64,000 nucleotides of DNA from G963668605 sp963668605 (GCA_963668605.1 OY764903.1:806001-870000); one strand, 5' to 3'; shown: positions 1-9,142, counted from the stretch's first letter. Numbers and translations: made by a program. Notes: a model not told the origin generated them from the letters alone.

Positions 1-2608
1 AGGGCAGGAAGTTGGAGCCGAACGGGATGGCGTTGAGGTTGCGGCCCTGCAACAGGTGCCGCCCGAAGGTCCCCGCGTAGGAAGCGTCCACCACGGTGCC
101 GAAGCCCACGTTCTGCTGGACGCCGAAGCTGGTGTTTAGCACTCGCGCCATGGGCCAGTCGCGCGTGAAGCCGGTGCTCTTTGAGGGGAAGTTGACTCCA
201 CTTGTATTGGTGAAAGTGTCGATGTTGCCGTAGTAGATGATGGGGTCCAGCCGCATGGGCGGGTTGCTCCACGTATTGAACTGGCGGGGACCCATCTCGC
301 GCGCTTCATAGAACACGCCGAAGCCGCCGCGCAGAGCCGTCTTGCCCTTACCGAACGGGTCGTAGGCAAAACCCAGGCGCGGCACGGCTTTGAGCCCCGA
401 ATTGTCGCGCATGCCCTTGGGATAGGACGTGTCCGCCAGCAGGCTGACGGTACCGTTGTACGGATCGCCCGAACCGGGCGCGATGGCGCCGATCATGACC
501 GCGGGCAGGATCTCGCCAGTGCGCGGATGGCGGCCCACGCGCTTATTGCCGCTCATAACCGGCTGGATCAGTACAACCGCTTGTTTGGCATCCCACCGGT
601 CTGGTACGAAGCCGGCTTCCTCGCGCCGGTAGGCGTAGTAGGGCTGCGCCCAAGTGAAGCGCACGCCGAAGTCCAGGGTGAGCTTGCGGCCCACCTTCCA
701 GGTGTCCTGGGCGAACCACTCCAACACCGTGGAGCGGGCCTGCACCGGCGGCCTTGTGGTGGATTCGGAATAATTCGAAAAATTGCCCAGTAGCGTGTTG
801 GCGTAGGGGTGATTGGCATCGAGGGGATTGTTCACGTCGCGGCCGAAATCGAAATTGCCGGTGAAGTTGCCGTCGGCGCCCTTGTAATCGCGAGACCGCT
901 CCGCCCACAATCCCAGCTTCAGCGTGTGCGCGCCGGCCGTGCGAGTGAGCAGCGCGTTCCAGGTAAAGAGTTGGTCCACGCCCACGATGGGGAAGCGTTG
1001 GTCGTAGGTGATGGAAGGCGCATTGGTAATGCCGCCGAACTTGGCCTGCGGCAGCAGGCCGAGCGGGTTGAACTCGGCGTGGAACTGCGGGATGCGCAGG
1101 CCGGTGGCTGTGCGGCTCACGCGGTCCACCAGTTCCTGCTGCAGGTTGGCGCCCTCGACGTAGCGCATGTAGCCGGAGGACAGTTCCAGCACCGCGGTCG
1201 GACCCAGCAGAACGGTCCCCGAGAGCACTGCGCTCTTGTTCGTATTCTGGCGCGTCTCGTTCAGCCAGCCCCAGTTGGTGCTGCCCGCACCGGCGTTGGC
1301 GCCGCTGGTCTGCTCCCACCAACCATTGAAACGGCCGTAGAGCATGACTTTCTGGCTGGGGTTGAAATCCACGCGCGCGAGTTCGTTGTGCTTGGGGGCG
1401 TCCAGGCTCTCCTGGAACTGGAAGTTGTAACGGCCCGCGGAGACGGCGTTGTTGGAGAAATTGGGGCGCGGTAGCAGGCCCAGAAAGCCCTGACTCAGCT
1501 TGTTGATGCGGCTGGCGGGCACGCTGTTGCCGGGAAAGGCCTGGCCGTTGAGCGGATCTTTGACCGCGTAGAGCGCCCCATTCAGGTCGCGCGACTGGCT
1601 GAAATCGCCGCGCAGTTCCATTTCCGTAGGCATGTTCAGCTGCCGGATGGGTTGCGGGCGCTGCTCGCGGAATTGCTCTTCGGAGAAAAAGAAGAACAGC
1701 TTGTCGCGGTTGCGATTGAACCTCCCCGGAATATAGATGGGTCCACCCACATTGAACCCGGCGGTCGTGTGGCGGTACTTGGCCTCTGGCACGCCGTTGC
1801 GGTTGTTGAAGAATTCGTTGGCATTGAACTGCTCGTGGCGCTTGTACCACCAAGCCAGGCCGTGGAAGGCCTGTGTGCCGGACTTGGTCACCGCCTGCAC
1901 GCTGGCGCCCGGCTTGCGGCCGAACTCGGCCTGGTAGGCGCTGACCAGGATCTTCACTTCGCGCACCGAATCCATGCTGGTGAAATCCACCGTGACGGCG
2001 GCGGCCCCCAGGTCCATGACGGGCTGGCCGTCGATGCTGACGTTATTGCCTGTTTGGCGCAAGCCCTGGGTATTGAACGTCAGCGTACCGCCGGAGCCGC
2101 TGCTTTCGCCGGAGGAATCGGAAACGATGCCGGGCAGCAGCGTGACCAGGCCTGTGAAGTTGCGGTTCACCACCGTGAGGTTTTCAATTTGGTTGCTGCT
2201 GACCAGCCCGGAGCGTTCGGAACTCGCGGTCTGCACTGCGGTGCCCTGAGCGGTGACGGAGATGACTTCGGAGACCTCGCCGATGTCGAGCCGGATTTCG
2301 CCCACAGCCAAGCGCTCGTTGGGCGACACCGGCAGGTGCACCTTTTCGTATTTCTTGAAGCCGGCGTGCTCCACCCGGAGGGTGTAGTTGCCGGGCGTGA
2401 TGGCGTTGAAGCCGAAGTTGCCCTGCGCGTCGCTGGCGGCCGTGCGCACAGCCGCGGTTTCCTCGTGCGCGAGCGTCACGGTGGCGCCGGGGACGAGTCT
2501 ACCGGTCCCGTCTATTACGGAACCGACCACCGAACTCGTGACCTGCTGCGCGGGCAAGGCCAGGGCAAGCAGGAAGGCCGAAGCGAGCAAGAGCTTGGAA
2601 GATCTCAT
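1..2608 (-). CDS. TonB-dependent receptor, Oar-like (3' end beyond window)
   Basis: Reads leftward from ATG 2608 with no stop before the window edge, giving at least 869 residues. A hydrophobic signal peptide ends near AQQV (about residues 1-22). It is followed by a carboxypeptidase regulatory-like beta-sandwich (about 25-115, GSVIDGTGRLVPGATVTLA), a plug region with the element VQTASSERSGLV, and a barrel with the family motif YQAEFGRKPGA. These features are typical of Oar-like outer-membrane receptors, which import large ligands using TonB energy; the ligand is unknown. The N-terminal and plug motifs match the receptors at 52256, 27762 and 17915 closely, so these are paralogues. A TTGACA box lies about 35 nt upstream on the minus strand, divergent from the esterase gene. 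No clear Shine-Dalgarno is seen before the start. Confidence 0.9.
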   Translation of the reverse strand, partial: MRSSKLLLASAFLLALALPAQQVTSSVVGSVIDGTGRLVPGATVTLAHEETAAVRTAASDAQGNFGFNAITPGNYTLRVEHAGFKKYEKVHLPVSPNERLAVGEIRLDIGEVSEVISVTAQGTAVQTASSERSGLVSSNQIENLTVVNRNFTGLVTLLPGIVSDSSGESSGSGGTLTFNTQGLRQTGNNVSIDGQPVMDLGAAAVTVDFTSMDSVREVKILVSAYQAEFGRKPGASVQAVTKSGTQAFHGLAWWYKRHEQFNANEFFNNRNGVPEAKYRHTTAGFNVGGPIYIPGRFNRNRDKLFFFFSEEQFREQRPQPIRQLNMPTEMELRGDFSQSRDLNGALYAVKDPLNGQAFPGNSVPASRINKLSQGFLGLLPRPNFSNNAVSAGRYNFQFQESLDAPKHNELARVDFNPSQKVMLYGRFNGWWEQTSGANAGAGSTNWGWLNETRQNTNKSAVLSGTVLLGPTAVLELSSGYMRYVEGANLQQELVDRVSRTATGLRIPQFHAEFNPLGLLPQAKFGGITNAPSITYDQRFPIVGVDQLFTWNALLTRTAGAHTLKLGLWAERSRDYKGADGNFTGNFDFGRDVNNPLDANHPYANTLLGNFSNYSESTTRPPVQARSTVLEWFAQDTWKVGRKLTLDFGVRFTWAQPYYAYRREEAGFVPDRWDAKQAVVLIQPVMSGNKRVGRHPRTGEILPAVMIGAIAPGSGDPYNGTVSLLADTSYPKGMRDNSGLKAVPRLGFAYDPFGKGKTALRGGFGVFYEAREMGPRQFNTWSNPPMRLDPIIYYGNIDTFTNTSGVNFPSKSTGFTRDWPMARVLNTSFGVQQNVGFGTVVDASYAGTFGRHLLQGRNLNAIPFGSNFLP

Positions 2609-2682
2609 GTCGATACAGTTAACGACAACTGAGCGCCGATGTCAATGGCAGCGGGCGGGTATCGGGGAGGAATTCGGGGCGG

Positions 2683-2691
2683 TGATACAAT
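2683..2691 (+). promoter_or_regulatory. Extended -10 promoter for the esterase-sulfatase pair
   Basis: TG-A-TACAAT, five of six matches to the -10 hexamer plus the TG extension, lies 11 nt before the ATG at 2703. Transcription would start within a few bases of the codon, giving a leaderless or near-leaderless mRNA. No Shine-Dalgarno is visible before 2703, which agrees with that. Confidence 0.4.
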
Positions 2692-2702
2692 TGTCCTTTT
2701 CA

Positions 2703-3548
2703 ATGACCCGCCGATCCCTTCTCCGAACAATCGCCCTCTGTCCAGCCGTCTGCTTCGCTCAGGAAACCTCAGTAGGCGCTCCACGCATCTACAAAACGGC
2801 CGCCGGCCGGGACCTGCGCCTCTACGTCGTCTCCCCGCCAGGCCCGCCCGCAGCGCGTCCGGCCATCGTTTTTTACCACGGCGGAGGGTGGAAGGGGTTC
2901 AAGGCCATTCAGTTCAACCATCACGCGGAGTACTTCGCCTCGCGCGGCATGGTCGCGATCCAGGTCGAATACCGCCCCGTCGGCGACGATCCCAAAGAGC
3001 CGCCTACTGTCTGCGTTCAGGACACCAAGTCCTCTATGCGTTGGGTCCGCACTCATGCTCGCGAACTAGGCATCGACCCCAACCGCATCGCGGCGAGCGG
3101 CGGCTCGGCCGGTGGTCACCTGGCGGCGTGGGTGGGCCTGTGCGAAGGACTGGACGATCCAGCCGACGACCGCAAAGTCTCCGCGAAACCCAATGCTCTG
3201 GTGCTCTACAATCCCGTCTTCGACAACGGCCCCGGCGGATGGGGACAGGAACGCGTTGGAGCACGCTATCCCGAATTCTCGCCGCTCCATAACATCAGGC
3301 CAGGTGCTCCACCCACCATCGTTTTCCTGGGATCGGACGATAAACTGATCCCGGTCAAGACTCTCACGGAATTCAAGACTCGCATGGAGAAGGCCGGTGC
3401 ACGCTGCGATACGCACGTGTACGAGGGCCAAGGTCACGGCTTCTTCAACTACCGCGCCCAGCCCAATCCGTACTACGAAAAAACGCTCCGTGCTAGCGAC
3501 GAGTTTCTCGTTTCGCTGGGATGGCTAAAAGGAGAGCCAACGCTATGA
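2703..3548 (+). CDS. Alpha/beta hydrolase, esterase/acetyl-xylan-esterase-like, exported
   Basis: A 281-residue hydrolase with a basic N-terminus (MTRRSLLRTI) and hydrophobic stretch to about residue 20, suggesting export. HGGGW (59-63) is the oxyanion-hole motif of the HSL/BD-FAE-type esterases. GGSAGG centres the nucleophile Ser135, GSDDKLIP supplies the probable Asp and GQGHGFF the His. It probably removes acyl groups from carbohydrates or other small esters in the periplasm. The frame is open further upstream, but that would run antisense through the receptor's first codons; 2703 is the first ATG giving a signal peptide and it follows the promoter. Its TGA overlaps the ATG of the following sulfatase by 4 nt, so the two are translationally coupled and may act on the same substrate. 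Family is clear; substrate is not. Confidence 0.85.
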   Translation: MTRRSLLRTIALCPAVCFAQETSVGAPRIYKTAAGRDLRLYVVSPPGPPAARPAIVFYHGGGWKGFKAIQFNHHAEYFASRGMVAIQVEYRPVGDDPKEPPTVCVQDTKSSMRWVRTHARELGIDPNRIAASGGSAGGHLAAWVGLCEGLDDPADDRKVSAKPNALVLYNPVFDNGPGGWGQERVGARYPEFSPLHNIRPGAPPTIVFLGSDDKLIPVKTLTEFKTRMEKAGARCDTHVYEGQGHGFFNYRAQPNPYYEKTLRASDEFLVSLGWLKGEPTL

Positions 3549-5104
3549 AACCGACTCGACGCGATTTTCTGAGGTCCGCCGCCGCCGCTCCCGCACTTGC
3601 CGCTGGGCAGCTCCAACGCCGCCCGAACATCCTGTTCTTTTTTGGCGACGACTGGGGCCGCTATGCCGGCGCGTATCGCGACCCGAAACGTCCCGGCTTC
3701 AGCGACGCACTCAAGACACCGAACATCGACCGGGTCGCACACGAAGGCGTTCTCTTCACCCACGCGTTTATGTCCGTCCCATCGTGCACGCCCAGCCGTG
3801 CCGCTGTCGCCACCGGATGCTACGCCTGGCGCGCGGGCAGCAATTCGAATCTGCGCGGCGGAAGCTGGAAGGGACGTCCCGATCCCGCCGATCAGCTTCC
3901 AGGCTTCGGCGTCATGCTCGAAAAGAGCGGCTACTGCGTGCGCGCGGGATTTAAGACGCTCAATCAAAAATGGCTCGGCGGCGAAACGAATCGAAAGGCC
4001 GAATTCCACCGCTACTCACTGTACGTTTCCGCTGCCGCCAATCCGGGCGACGCTGAGAAGCGCAAACAGGATATCGCGGACCAGGCGCGCCAGGGCATCC
4101 GATCGGCGATGGAAGGCCGTTCCCCTGGCCAGCCCTTCTTCTATGTGTACGGCCCAATCACCACGCATCGTCCGTGGGTCCGCGGATCCGGTAAGAAGCT
4201 GTGGGGAATAGAGCCGGACACACTCTCCGGCCGCATGCCCGCTTTCCTGCCAGACAATGCCGTGGTGCGCGAAGATGTTGCCGACTACCTCGGCGAGGTG
4301 CAGGCGGTCGACATGATCGTGGGCGCCTTGCTCGACGAACTCCAGAAGGCGGGCGAACTCAACAACACTCTCGTCGTTCTTTCCGGAGATAACGGAATGG
4401 GCGGCATGCCGCGCGGCAAGTGCAATCTGTACGATTTCGGCGTCGGCGCGCCCCTCGTTGTCCGATGGGCGGGCAAAGGGAAGCCGGGTCGCGTCGTGGA
4501 TGACTTCGTCAACCTCATGGATTTGGCGCCGACGTTTCTGGAGGCCGCAGGCCTCACTCCGCCCGCGACGATGAACGGCCGCAGCCTTGTGCCGCTCCTC
4601 ACCTCAACCAAGAGCGGAACCGTCGACCCGTCGCGCGACTATGTCGTCACCAGCCGCGAACGTCACGTCGGAGACGCCCGCGCTGGCAACCTGCCGTATC
4701 CATCCCGCGCCATTCGCACCAAGGATTTTCTCTACATCCGAAATTTCAAACCCGACCGCAACCCCATGGGAGATCCGGTAGGCGGAGTGGAGGACATGTC
4801 ATTCGAAGAGCTCACGGCAACGCGCGAACTGCTGACTTACAAAGATATGGACGCCAGCCCGACCAAGGCATGGATCCTCAAGCACCGTGACGAAAAGTAC
4901 TATCAGCTCGCGTTCGGCAAACGTCCCGCGGAAGAACTTTACGATCTCTCGAGGGATCCTGATCAGGTCCACAACGCCGCCGCCGACGCGAAATACGCGA
5001 AAGTCAAAACACAACTTTCGGAACGCCTTGCGAAGATAATGCGCGACACCGACGATCCGCGCCTCACGGACGCCCCCGACCGTGTTCCTTACATTGAGGG
5101 ATAA
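3545..5104 (+). CDS. Arylsulfatase-type (S1) sulfatase, Tat-exported
   Basis: 519 residues. The N-terminus MKPTRRDFLRSAAAAP is a twin-arginine signal. PNILFFFGDDWGR carries the paired metal-binding Asp (D35, D36). The sulfatase signature CTPSRA starts at Cys81, the residue converted to formylglycine in Cys-type sulfatases. Later motifs include GPITTHRPW, SGDNGMGG and the C-terminal ELYDLSRDPDQVHN typical of S1 sulfatases. It cleaves sulfate esters, probably from sulfated glycans, in the periplasm. The start at 3545 is chosen for the Tat motif, a Shine-Dalgarno AAAGGAG about 10 nt upstream and the ATGA overlap with the esterase. The activating enzyme (FGE or anSME) is not encoded in this window. 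Confidence 0.92.
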   Translation: MKPTRRDFLRSAAAAPALAAGQLQRRPNILFFFGDDWGRYAGAYRDPKRPGFSDALKTPNIDRVAHEGVLFTHAFMSVPSCTPSRAAVATGCYAWRAGSNSNLRGGSWKGRPDPADQLPGFGVMLEKSGYCVRAGFKTLNQKWLGGETNRKAEFHRYSLYVSAAANPGDAEKRKQDIADQARQGIRSAMEGRSPGQPFFYVYGPITTHRPWVRGSGKKLWGIEPDTLSGRMPAFLPDNAVVREDVADYLGEVQAVDMIVGALLDELQKAGELNNTLVVLSGDNGMGGMPRGKCNLYDFGVGAPLVVRWAGKGKPGRVVDDFVNLMDLAPTFLEAAGLTPPATMNGRSLVPLLTSTKSGTVDPSRDYVVTSRERHVGDARAGNLPYPSRAIRTKDFLYIRNFKPDRNPMGDPVGGVEDMSFEELTATRELLTYKDMDASPTKAWILKHRDEKYYQLAFGKRPAEELYDLSRDPDQVHNAAADAKYAKVKTQLSERLAKIMRDTDDPRLTDAPDRVPYIEG

Positions 5105-5109
5105 CATCG

Positions 5110-5131
5110 GCGGGCTCTCATTCGGGCCCGC
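5110..5131 (+). terminator. Possible hairpin terminator after the sulfatase gene
   Basis: GCGGGC (5110-5115) and GCCCGC (5126-5131) form a 6-bp GC stem with a 10-nt loop, 6 nt past the stop codon. The following CTTACG has no T-run, so intrinsic termination would be weak. Confidence 0.35.
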
Positions 5132-5224
5132 TTACGCTGCCGTCAACTGGCGAACAATACGGCGCACCACGTCGGATTCAGGCTAGAGTAGTGCGTCCGA
5201 AATCGCGCTGGTTATTGCCGCGTC

Positions 5225-5313
5225 GGAAACCGCTTGCTAACGCGCGCGGCTCAGCAACCCAGGCGCGTGTTTGCAGCGATTTGCCGAGCCGCGACCGTGA
5301 GCGGTTTTCCGCC
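5225..5313. repeat. Imperfect inverted repeat, REP-like, between convergent genes
   Basis: The arm starting GGAAACCGCTTGC (5225-5252) and the arm ending GAGCGGTTTTCC (5286-5311) are imperfect reverse complements, sharing AAACCGCT and CGCGGCTC blocks around a loop of about 33 nt. The element sits in the 253-nt gap between the convergent sulfatase genes. I recognise it only as REP-like; a genome-wide copy count would decide. A perfect TATAAT lies just right of it (5320-5325) with no good -35. Confidence 0.45.
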
Positions 5314-5357
5314 TCGCGATATAATCCGCATTCTGCATGCCGCACTCCACTTATCGA

Positions 5358-7010
5358 TTATTCGGCTCGCGGAGCCGGACTGTCTTTCGGGAGCGGCAGG
5401 GTCAGCGGCGCCGCGTCGAGATCTCCCTTTGCATCGCGCACCAGACGATCACATTCCCTCCGCAGCAAAGTGAGCATCTCCGCGTGCTTCGGCTCGCCGG
5501 CGAGATTGGCGGTTTCGTTCGGATCGACGGCTATGTGAAACAACTCCTCGTAGCTCGGCTTCAGCCCGCGCACCGACGCCGTCAACCAACTCTGGTAGGC
5601 GTGCGCCTGTTCTGGCGTCACTCCGTATGATTCGCGGCTCTCTCCCGCCGTCCCGAAGAGCGAACGCTCCGTCGCGAAATAGCGGATGTACTTCCAGTCC
5701 GCCGACCGCACGCTTTCGACGCGCGGGTTGCCGAAAACGGTGGACCAAAGGTTTTCGGAGAAGGCATACTCTCTCCAAGGCGCGTGTTCCCCTCGCAGCA
5801 GCGGCATCATACTGCGCCCCTGTACGGAGCCTGGCGCGGGGATTCCCGCAATATCGAGCATGGTGGGAGCGACGTCGATCGACTGTACCAGTTGCGGGAG
5901 TCTTTTGCTGTGCCGAGCCGCTGGCAGCCGCGGATCCATAATGACCATGGGGATGCGCAGGCAGGGTTCGTAGTTCAACGCCTTGCCGCCAAGCCCGAAT
6001 TCGCCGGCCATGATACCGTGATCGGAAGCGAACACAATTACTGTGTTGCGGTCGAGCCCGAGTTTTGTGAGTTGTTCTCTAACCGCACCCACGACGCCGT
6101 CAATGCCTGTGATGGTCTGGTACTGGCGCACGATCCGCTCCCGAAGATCTGCTTCGGTGTCCACGTAGTCGTAGCTCTTCTGCCGGTATTGTGCATACAA
6201 CACGTTTGGGGGCAGTTTCGGAGTGCGGATGTTCGTTTTCGGTGTGTAGTTCGGCGGGAGCGCGAACTTGGCGATCCGGTCACGATACGCGGTGCGATAC
6301 AGTTCCGGGTCGCTCGGCAGCATCTTCATCGTGCTCGTGCCGGCGGCGTGCGGGAGGTTGAAACAGATCGATAGGCAGAACGGGCGATCATTCGGCCGCT
6401 GTTTCAGAAACGCCTCCGCGCCCGCGATGAATGGGTCTCTCGAATTGAGAAAGCTCAGGGCGCCTTCCTGCAACACCTCGGGCTGCGTGTTTGATTTCGC
6501 GCCGCTGAAGATCTTGCTACGAGTCTTGGGATAGAACGTGAGGTGGCCGTGTGCGCCATACCAGAAATCGAAGCTCTTCTCGATGATGCCGCTTTCGTAT
6601 GCGTTGGGGCCGATGGGTACGTGGTTCTTCCCCACGTAGCCGGTAAAATATCCTGATCTGCGCAGTAGCATGGGGAAGCTGTTCTCCCATGCTGCGGGCG
6701 CCAGCGATGTTCCGGAGTTGAAGTTGATGCCATGCCGGCGCTCGTACTGCCCGAGAAAGTAGCACGCTCGGCTCGGAGTGCAGATGGCGCTCGTAACGGA
6801 AGCGCGCTCGAAGAGCACACCGTCTTTGGCGAGGCGATCGATATTCGGCGTCCGAACCTCGGCATTCCCGTAACAGCCGAGAGAATCCCGGCGCTGGTCA
6901 TCCGTCAAGATGAAGACGATGTTCGGACGCGAGTCTTTCTTCTGCCCGAGGGCGGCGCCGGCGGTAAAGAAGGCTCCGGCAAGCGTTCGGTTGAAACTTC
7001 TGCGATCCAT
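5358..7010 (-). CDS. S1-family sulfatase, Tat-exported
   Basis: 550 residues starting MDRRSFNRTLAG, a twin-arginine-like signal. PNIVFILTDDQRRDSLGCYG gives the metal Asp pair (D37, D38). CTPSRA starts at Cys77, the formylglycine site. GKNHVPIGP, FASDHGIMAGEFGLGGK and ELFHIAVDPNETANL are standard sulfatase segments (arylsulfatase A/choline-sulfatase-like group). It should hydrolyse sulfate esters in the periplasm. An in-frame start 18 nt upstream exists (7028), but the ATG at 7010 has the better ribosome site (AGGAAA) and puts the Tat motif at the N-terminus. It is transcribed toward the sulfatase at 3545, and a receptor remnant lies just upstream. Confidence 0.9.
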   Translation of the reverse strand: MDRRSFNRTLAGAFFTAGAALGQKKDSRPNIVFILTDDQRRDSLGCYGNAEVRTPNIDRLAKDGVLFERASVTSAICTPSRACYFLGQYERRHGINFNSGTSLAPAAWENSFPMLLRRSGYFTGYVGKNHVPIGPNAYESGIIEKSFDFWYGAHGHLTFYPKTRSKIFSGAKSNTQPEVLQEGALSFLNSRDPFIAGAEAFLKQRPNDRPFCLSICFNLPHAAGTSTMKMLPSDPELYRTAYRDRIAKFALPPNYTPKTNIRTPKLPPNVLYAQYRQKSYDYVDTEADLRERIVRQYQTITGIDGVVGAVREQLTKLGLDRNTVIVFASDHGIMAGEFGLGGKALNYEPCLRIPMVIMDPRLPAARHSKRLPQLVQSIDVAPTMLDIAGIPAPGSVQGRSMMPLLRGEHAPWREYAFSENLWSTVFGNPRVESVRSADWKYIRYFATERSLFGTAGESRESYGVTPEQAHAYQSWLTASVRGLKPSYEELFHIAVDPNETANLAGEPKHAEMLTLLRRECDRLVRDAKGDLDAAPLTLPLPKDSPAPRAE

Positions 7011-7151
7011 GCAATTTCCTGTTCCCATGTCGAATTAGTTCGGGCCGGCGGCGCAAAACTTCGCACGGGCCCGGACGGGCACTGCGGGTGAAGGTATCCG
7101 TTTGCAGATGGTCCTTCTGGAGCTGCTGATGGATGAAACCATAGCGAGAGT

Positions 7152-7367
7152 TCAGAAATAGAAACGCAACGCCCACGGCATCTGCCGCGGTTTGCGGGCG
7201 ATGGTGATCGTTTTTCTTCGCGCTCCGGTTGAAACGTCAGGCAAACTCACTGGAGCGCCCGCAACAGCCAACTCGTTCGAGTTTATCACCGATCCGACGA
7301 TCGAACCGGTAATCGTCTGCGCGGAGAGCCTTGTCGCAAATAGGAATTTAGTATTGCGGGCTGCCAC
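7152..7367 (-). pseudogene. Collapsed TonB-receptor remnant (N- and C-terminal ends joined)
   Basis: A 71-codon open frame starting at a GTG. Residues about 15-52 (AQTITGSIVGSVINSNELAV onward to STGARR) match the start of the carboxypeptidase-like domain of Oar receptors. The last residues RQMPWALRFYF-stop match the C-terminal strand of those receptors (compare RMQLALRITF in the gene at 52256). About 1,000 residues between are missing, so this looks like a receptor gene collapsed by internal deletion. The signal peptide is also unrecognisable. It begins a few bases after the stop of the sulfatase at 7372 on the same strand, suggesting that the sulfatases once flanked a full receptor gene. Confidence 0.65.
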
Positions 7368-7371
7368 ATTA

Positions 7372-8835
7372 CTAAATTCCTTTCCTCGTCAGCGCCGCTG
7401 TGCCCCAGTCTGGTTGATCCAGATCCATCGGGTCGCCGGCGGTCTTCATCCAACCCCTGAGAAGGGCCGTCAAATCGCGGATTCTGCCACCTTGCCGGAC
7501 ATCATCCGCAAGGTTGTGTTTCTCCAACGGATCGGTCCGCAGGTCGAATAGTTGTGTGTGCTTCGCGCCGTCGACGTTATACAGAATCAGTTTCCAGTCT
7601 TCAGCGCGCACGGCGCGTTGGAAATTGACGTAGGCGTGAAACAGCGAATCGTGTGTCCGAGCCTGGGAGTCACGCAAAACAGTTGCAAGGCTCTTCCCGT
7701 CGACCGAGGCTGGGACGGGTAACCCTGCAAGATCACAGAGAGTCGGGAAGAGATCAAGCAGATAGCACAGGGCGTCGCGCCGCTGATTGCGCGGAATGCC
7801 CGGTCCGGATATCAGCAAAGGTACGTGCACGCTGTGGTCGTAGACGCTCTGCTTACCAAGGAGGCCATGCTGGCCCAGCGCGAGTCCGTTATCGCCGGCG
7901 AAGACGATGATTGTATTGTCCGCTTGTCCGCTCTTCTCGAGAGCCTGAAGCACGCGGCCGATCTGCCCATCCAGATGGGTGATCATGGCGTAGTAGTCTG
8001 CCATGTGCTGGCGCACGATTTCCGGTGTGCGGGGCCATGGCGCCAGGCTCTCGTCGCGGCCCCGCAGATTGCCGTTGTCGAAAGGGTGTTCCGGAAGAAA
8101 GTTCGCGGGAAGGGCAATTCGGCTGGGAGAATAACGCTCCCGGTAAGCCTGCGGCGCCATTCGCGGGTCGTGCGGCGCGGTGTAGGCGACGTACATGCAG
8201 AACGGCTTGTCGTTGCGGTACTCATTAAGGAATTTCACCGCGCTGTCACTGAAGAGCTCGCTTGAAAACTTCTCGCCGACGCGCGGTTTGCCTGCATACT
8301 CCCCGGTGGGATCGAAGTCATGAACCGGGACCTGCAAGTGATTGGACATCCCGCCAAAGAAGATGTTGGCGCCGGTGCTGAAACTGCGCGCGAACGATGG
8401 CGGCCGGTTGTGCCACTTGCCAGTACCGAAGGTGGTATAGCCCGCTTTGCGGAACGTCTCCGGGAACGTGGTCCAGGCGTTGTCGGGAATTTCCGGAGAA
8501 TAGATGTTGTTTACCATGCTGCGGGGGACACGAAACAACATGCGCCCGGTGTGCAGCATGGAGCGGCTCGGCACGCAGACCCCACTCTGCGTGCCACCCA
8601 TGATGTAGGCATTCGTGAAAGCGACTCCCCGGCGTGCCAGCGAATCCAGGTTGGGAGTCTCGATTTCAGTGTTGTTCAGCGCGCGGATGGTGCTGAACCG
8701 CTGGTCGTCACTCAACAGAAAGACAATGTTGGGACGTCTTGGCGCGGCTGTGATTTGTTCACGCAACGCCAGTCCGGCGCCGCCCAACATTGAGAGTCGC
8801 AATAGATCCCGCCGAACGAGTGTGTCGCGCAACAC
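7372..8835 (-). CDS. S1-family sulfatase, exported
   Basis: 487 residues. The N-terminus TLVRRDLLRLSMLGGAGLAL is Tat-like. RRPNIVFLLSDDQR contains the metal Asp pair (D43, D44). CVPSRSM starts at Cys87, the formylglycine precursor. GTGKWHN, TAPHDPR, FAGDNGLALGQHGLLGKQ and LFDLRTDPLEKHNLA are typical of choline-sulfatase/iduronate-sulfatase-like enzymes. Predicted to remove sulfate from glycans or small sulfate esters in the periplasm. The GTG at 8835 is preceded by AGGAGA; the adjacent in-frame TTG (8832) is an alternative. It is the third sulfatase in 5.3 kb and is divergent from the flavin oxidase gene. Confidence 0.9.
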   Translation of the reverse strand: MLRDTLVRRDLLRLSMLGGAGLALREQITAAPRRPNIVFLLSDDQRFSTIRALNNTEIETPNLDSLARRGVAFTNAYIMGGTQSGVCVPSRSMLHTGRMLFRVPRSMVNNIYSPEIPDNAWTTFPETFRKAGYTTFGTGKWHNRPPSFARSFSTGANIFFGGMSNHLQVPVHDFDPTGEYAGKPRVGEKFSSELFSDSAVKFLNEYRNDKPFCMYVAYTAPHDPRMAPQAYRERYSPSRIALPANFLPEHPFDNGNLRGRDESLAPWPRTPEIVRQHMADYYAMITHLDGQIGRVLQALEKSGQADNTIIVFAGDNGLALGQHGLLGKQSVYDHSVHVPLLISGPGIPRNQRRDALCYLLDLFPTLCDLAGLPVPASVDGKSLATVLRDSQARTHDSLFHAYVNFQRAVRAEDWKLILYNVDGAKHTQLFDLRTDPLEKHNLADDVRQGGRIRDLTALLRGWMKTAGDPMDLDQPDWGTAALTRKGI

Positions 8836-9142
8836 AGTTCTCCTATTTGGATTCGGCTGATGTTTCAGCTCGAATTTTCATTTTGATTCCTAGCTTCTGG
8901 ATCAGTATATACTCGCTGCGATACTTCGATCTGCACGGCCCCGTCCCCCAAAATAGACGTCGACATTCTGCCGCAGACCGGAACCCGCCGGCCGTGCGGT
9001 CTGGCCGTGTCTAGGACAACCGATCAGCGGCGGTCAGGTCGTCTCATTGGCCGGTTTTGGGCGCTCCGGAGGCTGACAGATGAAAATTTCTGATGGATGA
9101 AGACATGTTTCATTCATACTGTCACTAAAGGGGGGGCTGGAA
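8836..9142. other. Divergent intergenic region (sulfatase / flavin oxidase)
   Basis: 307 nt without a gene. The palindromic AGTATATACT near 8905-8914 could serve as the -10 for the sulfatase gene. AAAGGGGGGG at 9127-9136 is the ribosome site of the oxidase gene. No repeats or RNA structures were recognised. Confidence 0.4.

Noticed and set aside
543..1853. 436-residue open frame on the minus strand within the first receptor
   Set aside because: It is a second frame of the same strand over the true receptor frame. Its composition (rich in Arg, Pro, Gln) is that of an out-of-frame GC-rich shadow, while the other frame gives a perfect Oar-like receptor.
5320..5325. Perfect TATAAT as an antisense promoter into the sulfatase gene at 5358
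   Set aside because: No -35 element at a proper distance and no TG extension; it lies in the gap beside a repeat, so chance is likely.
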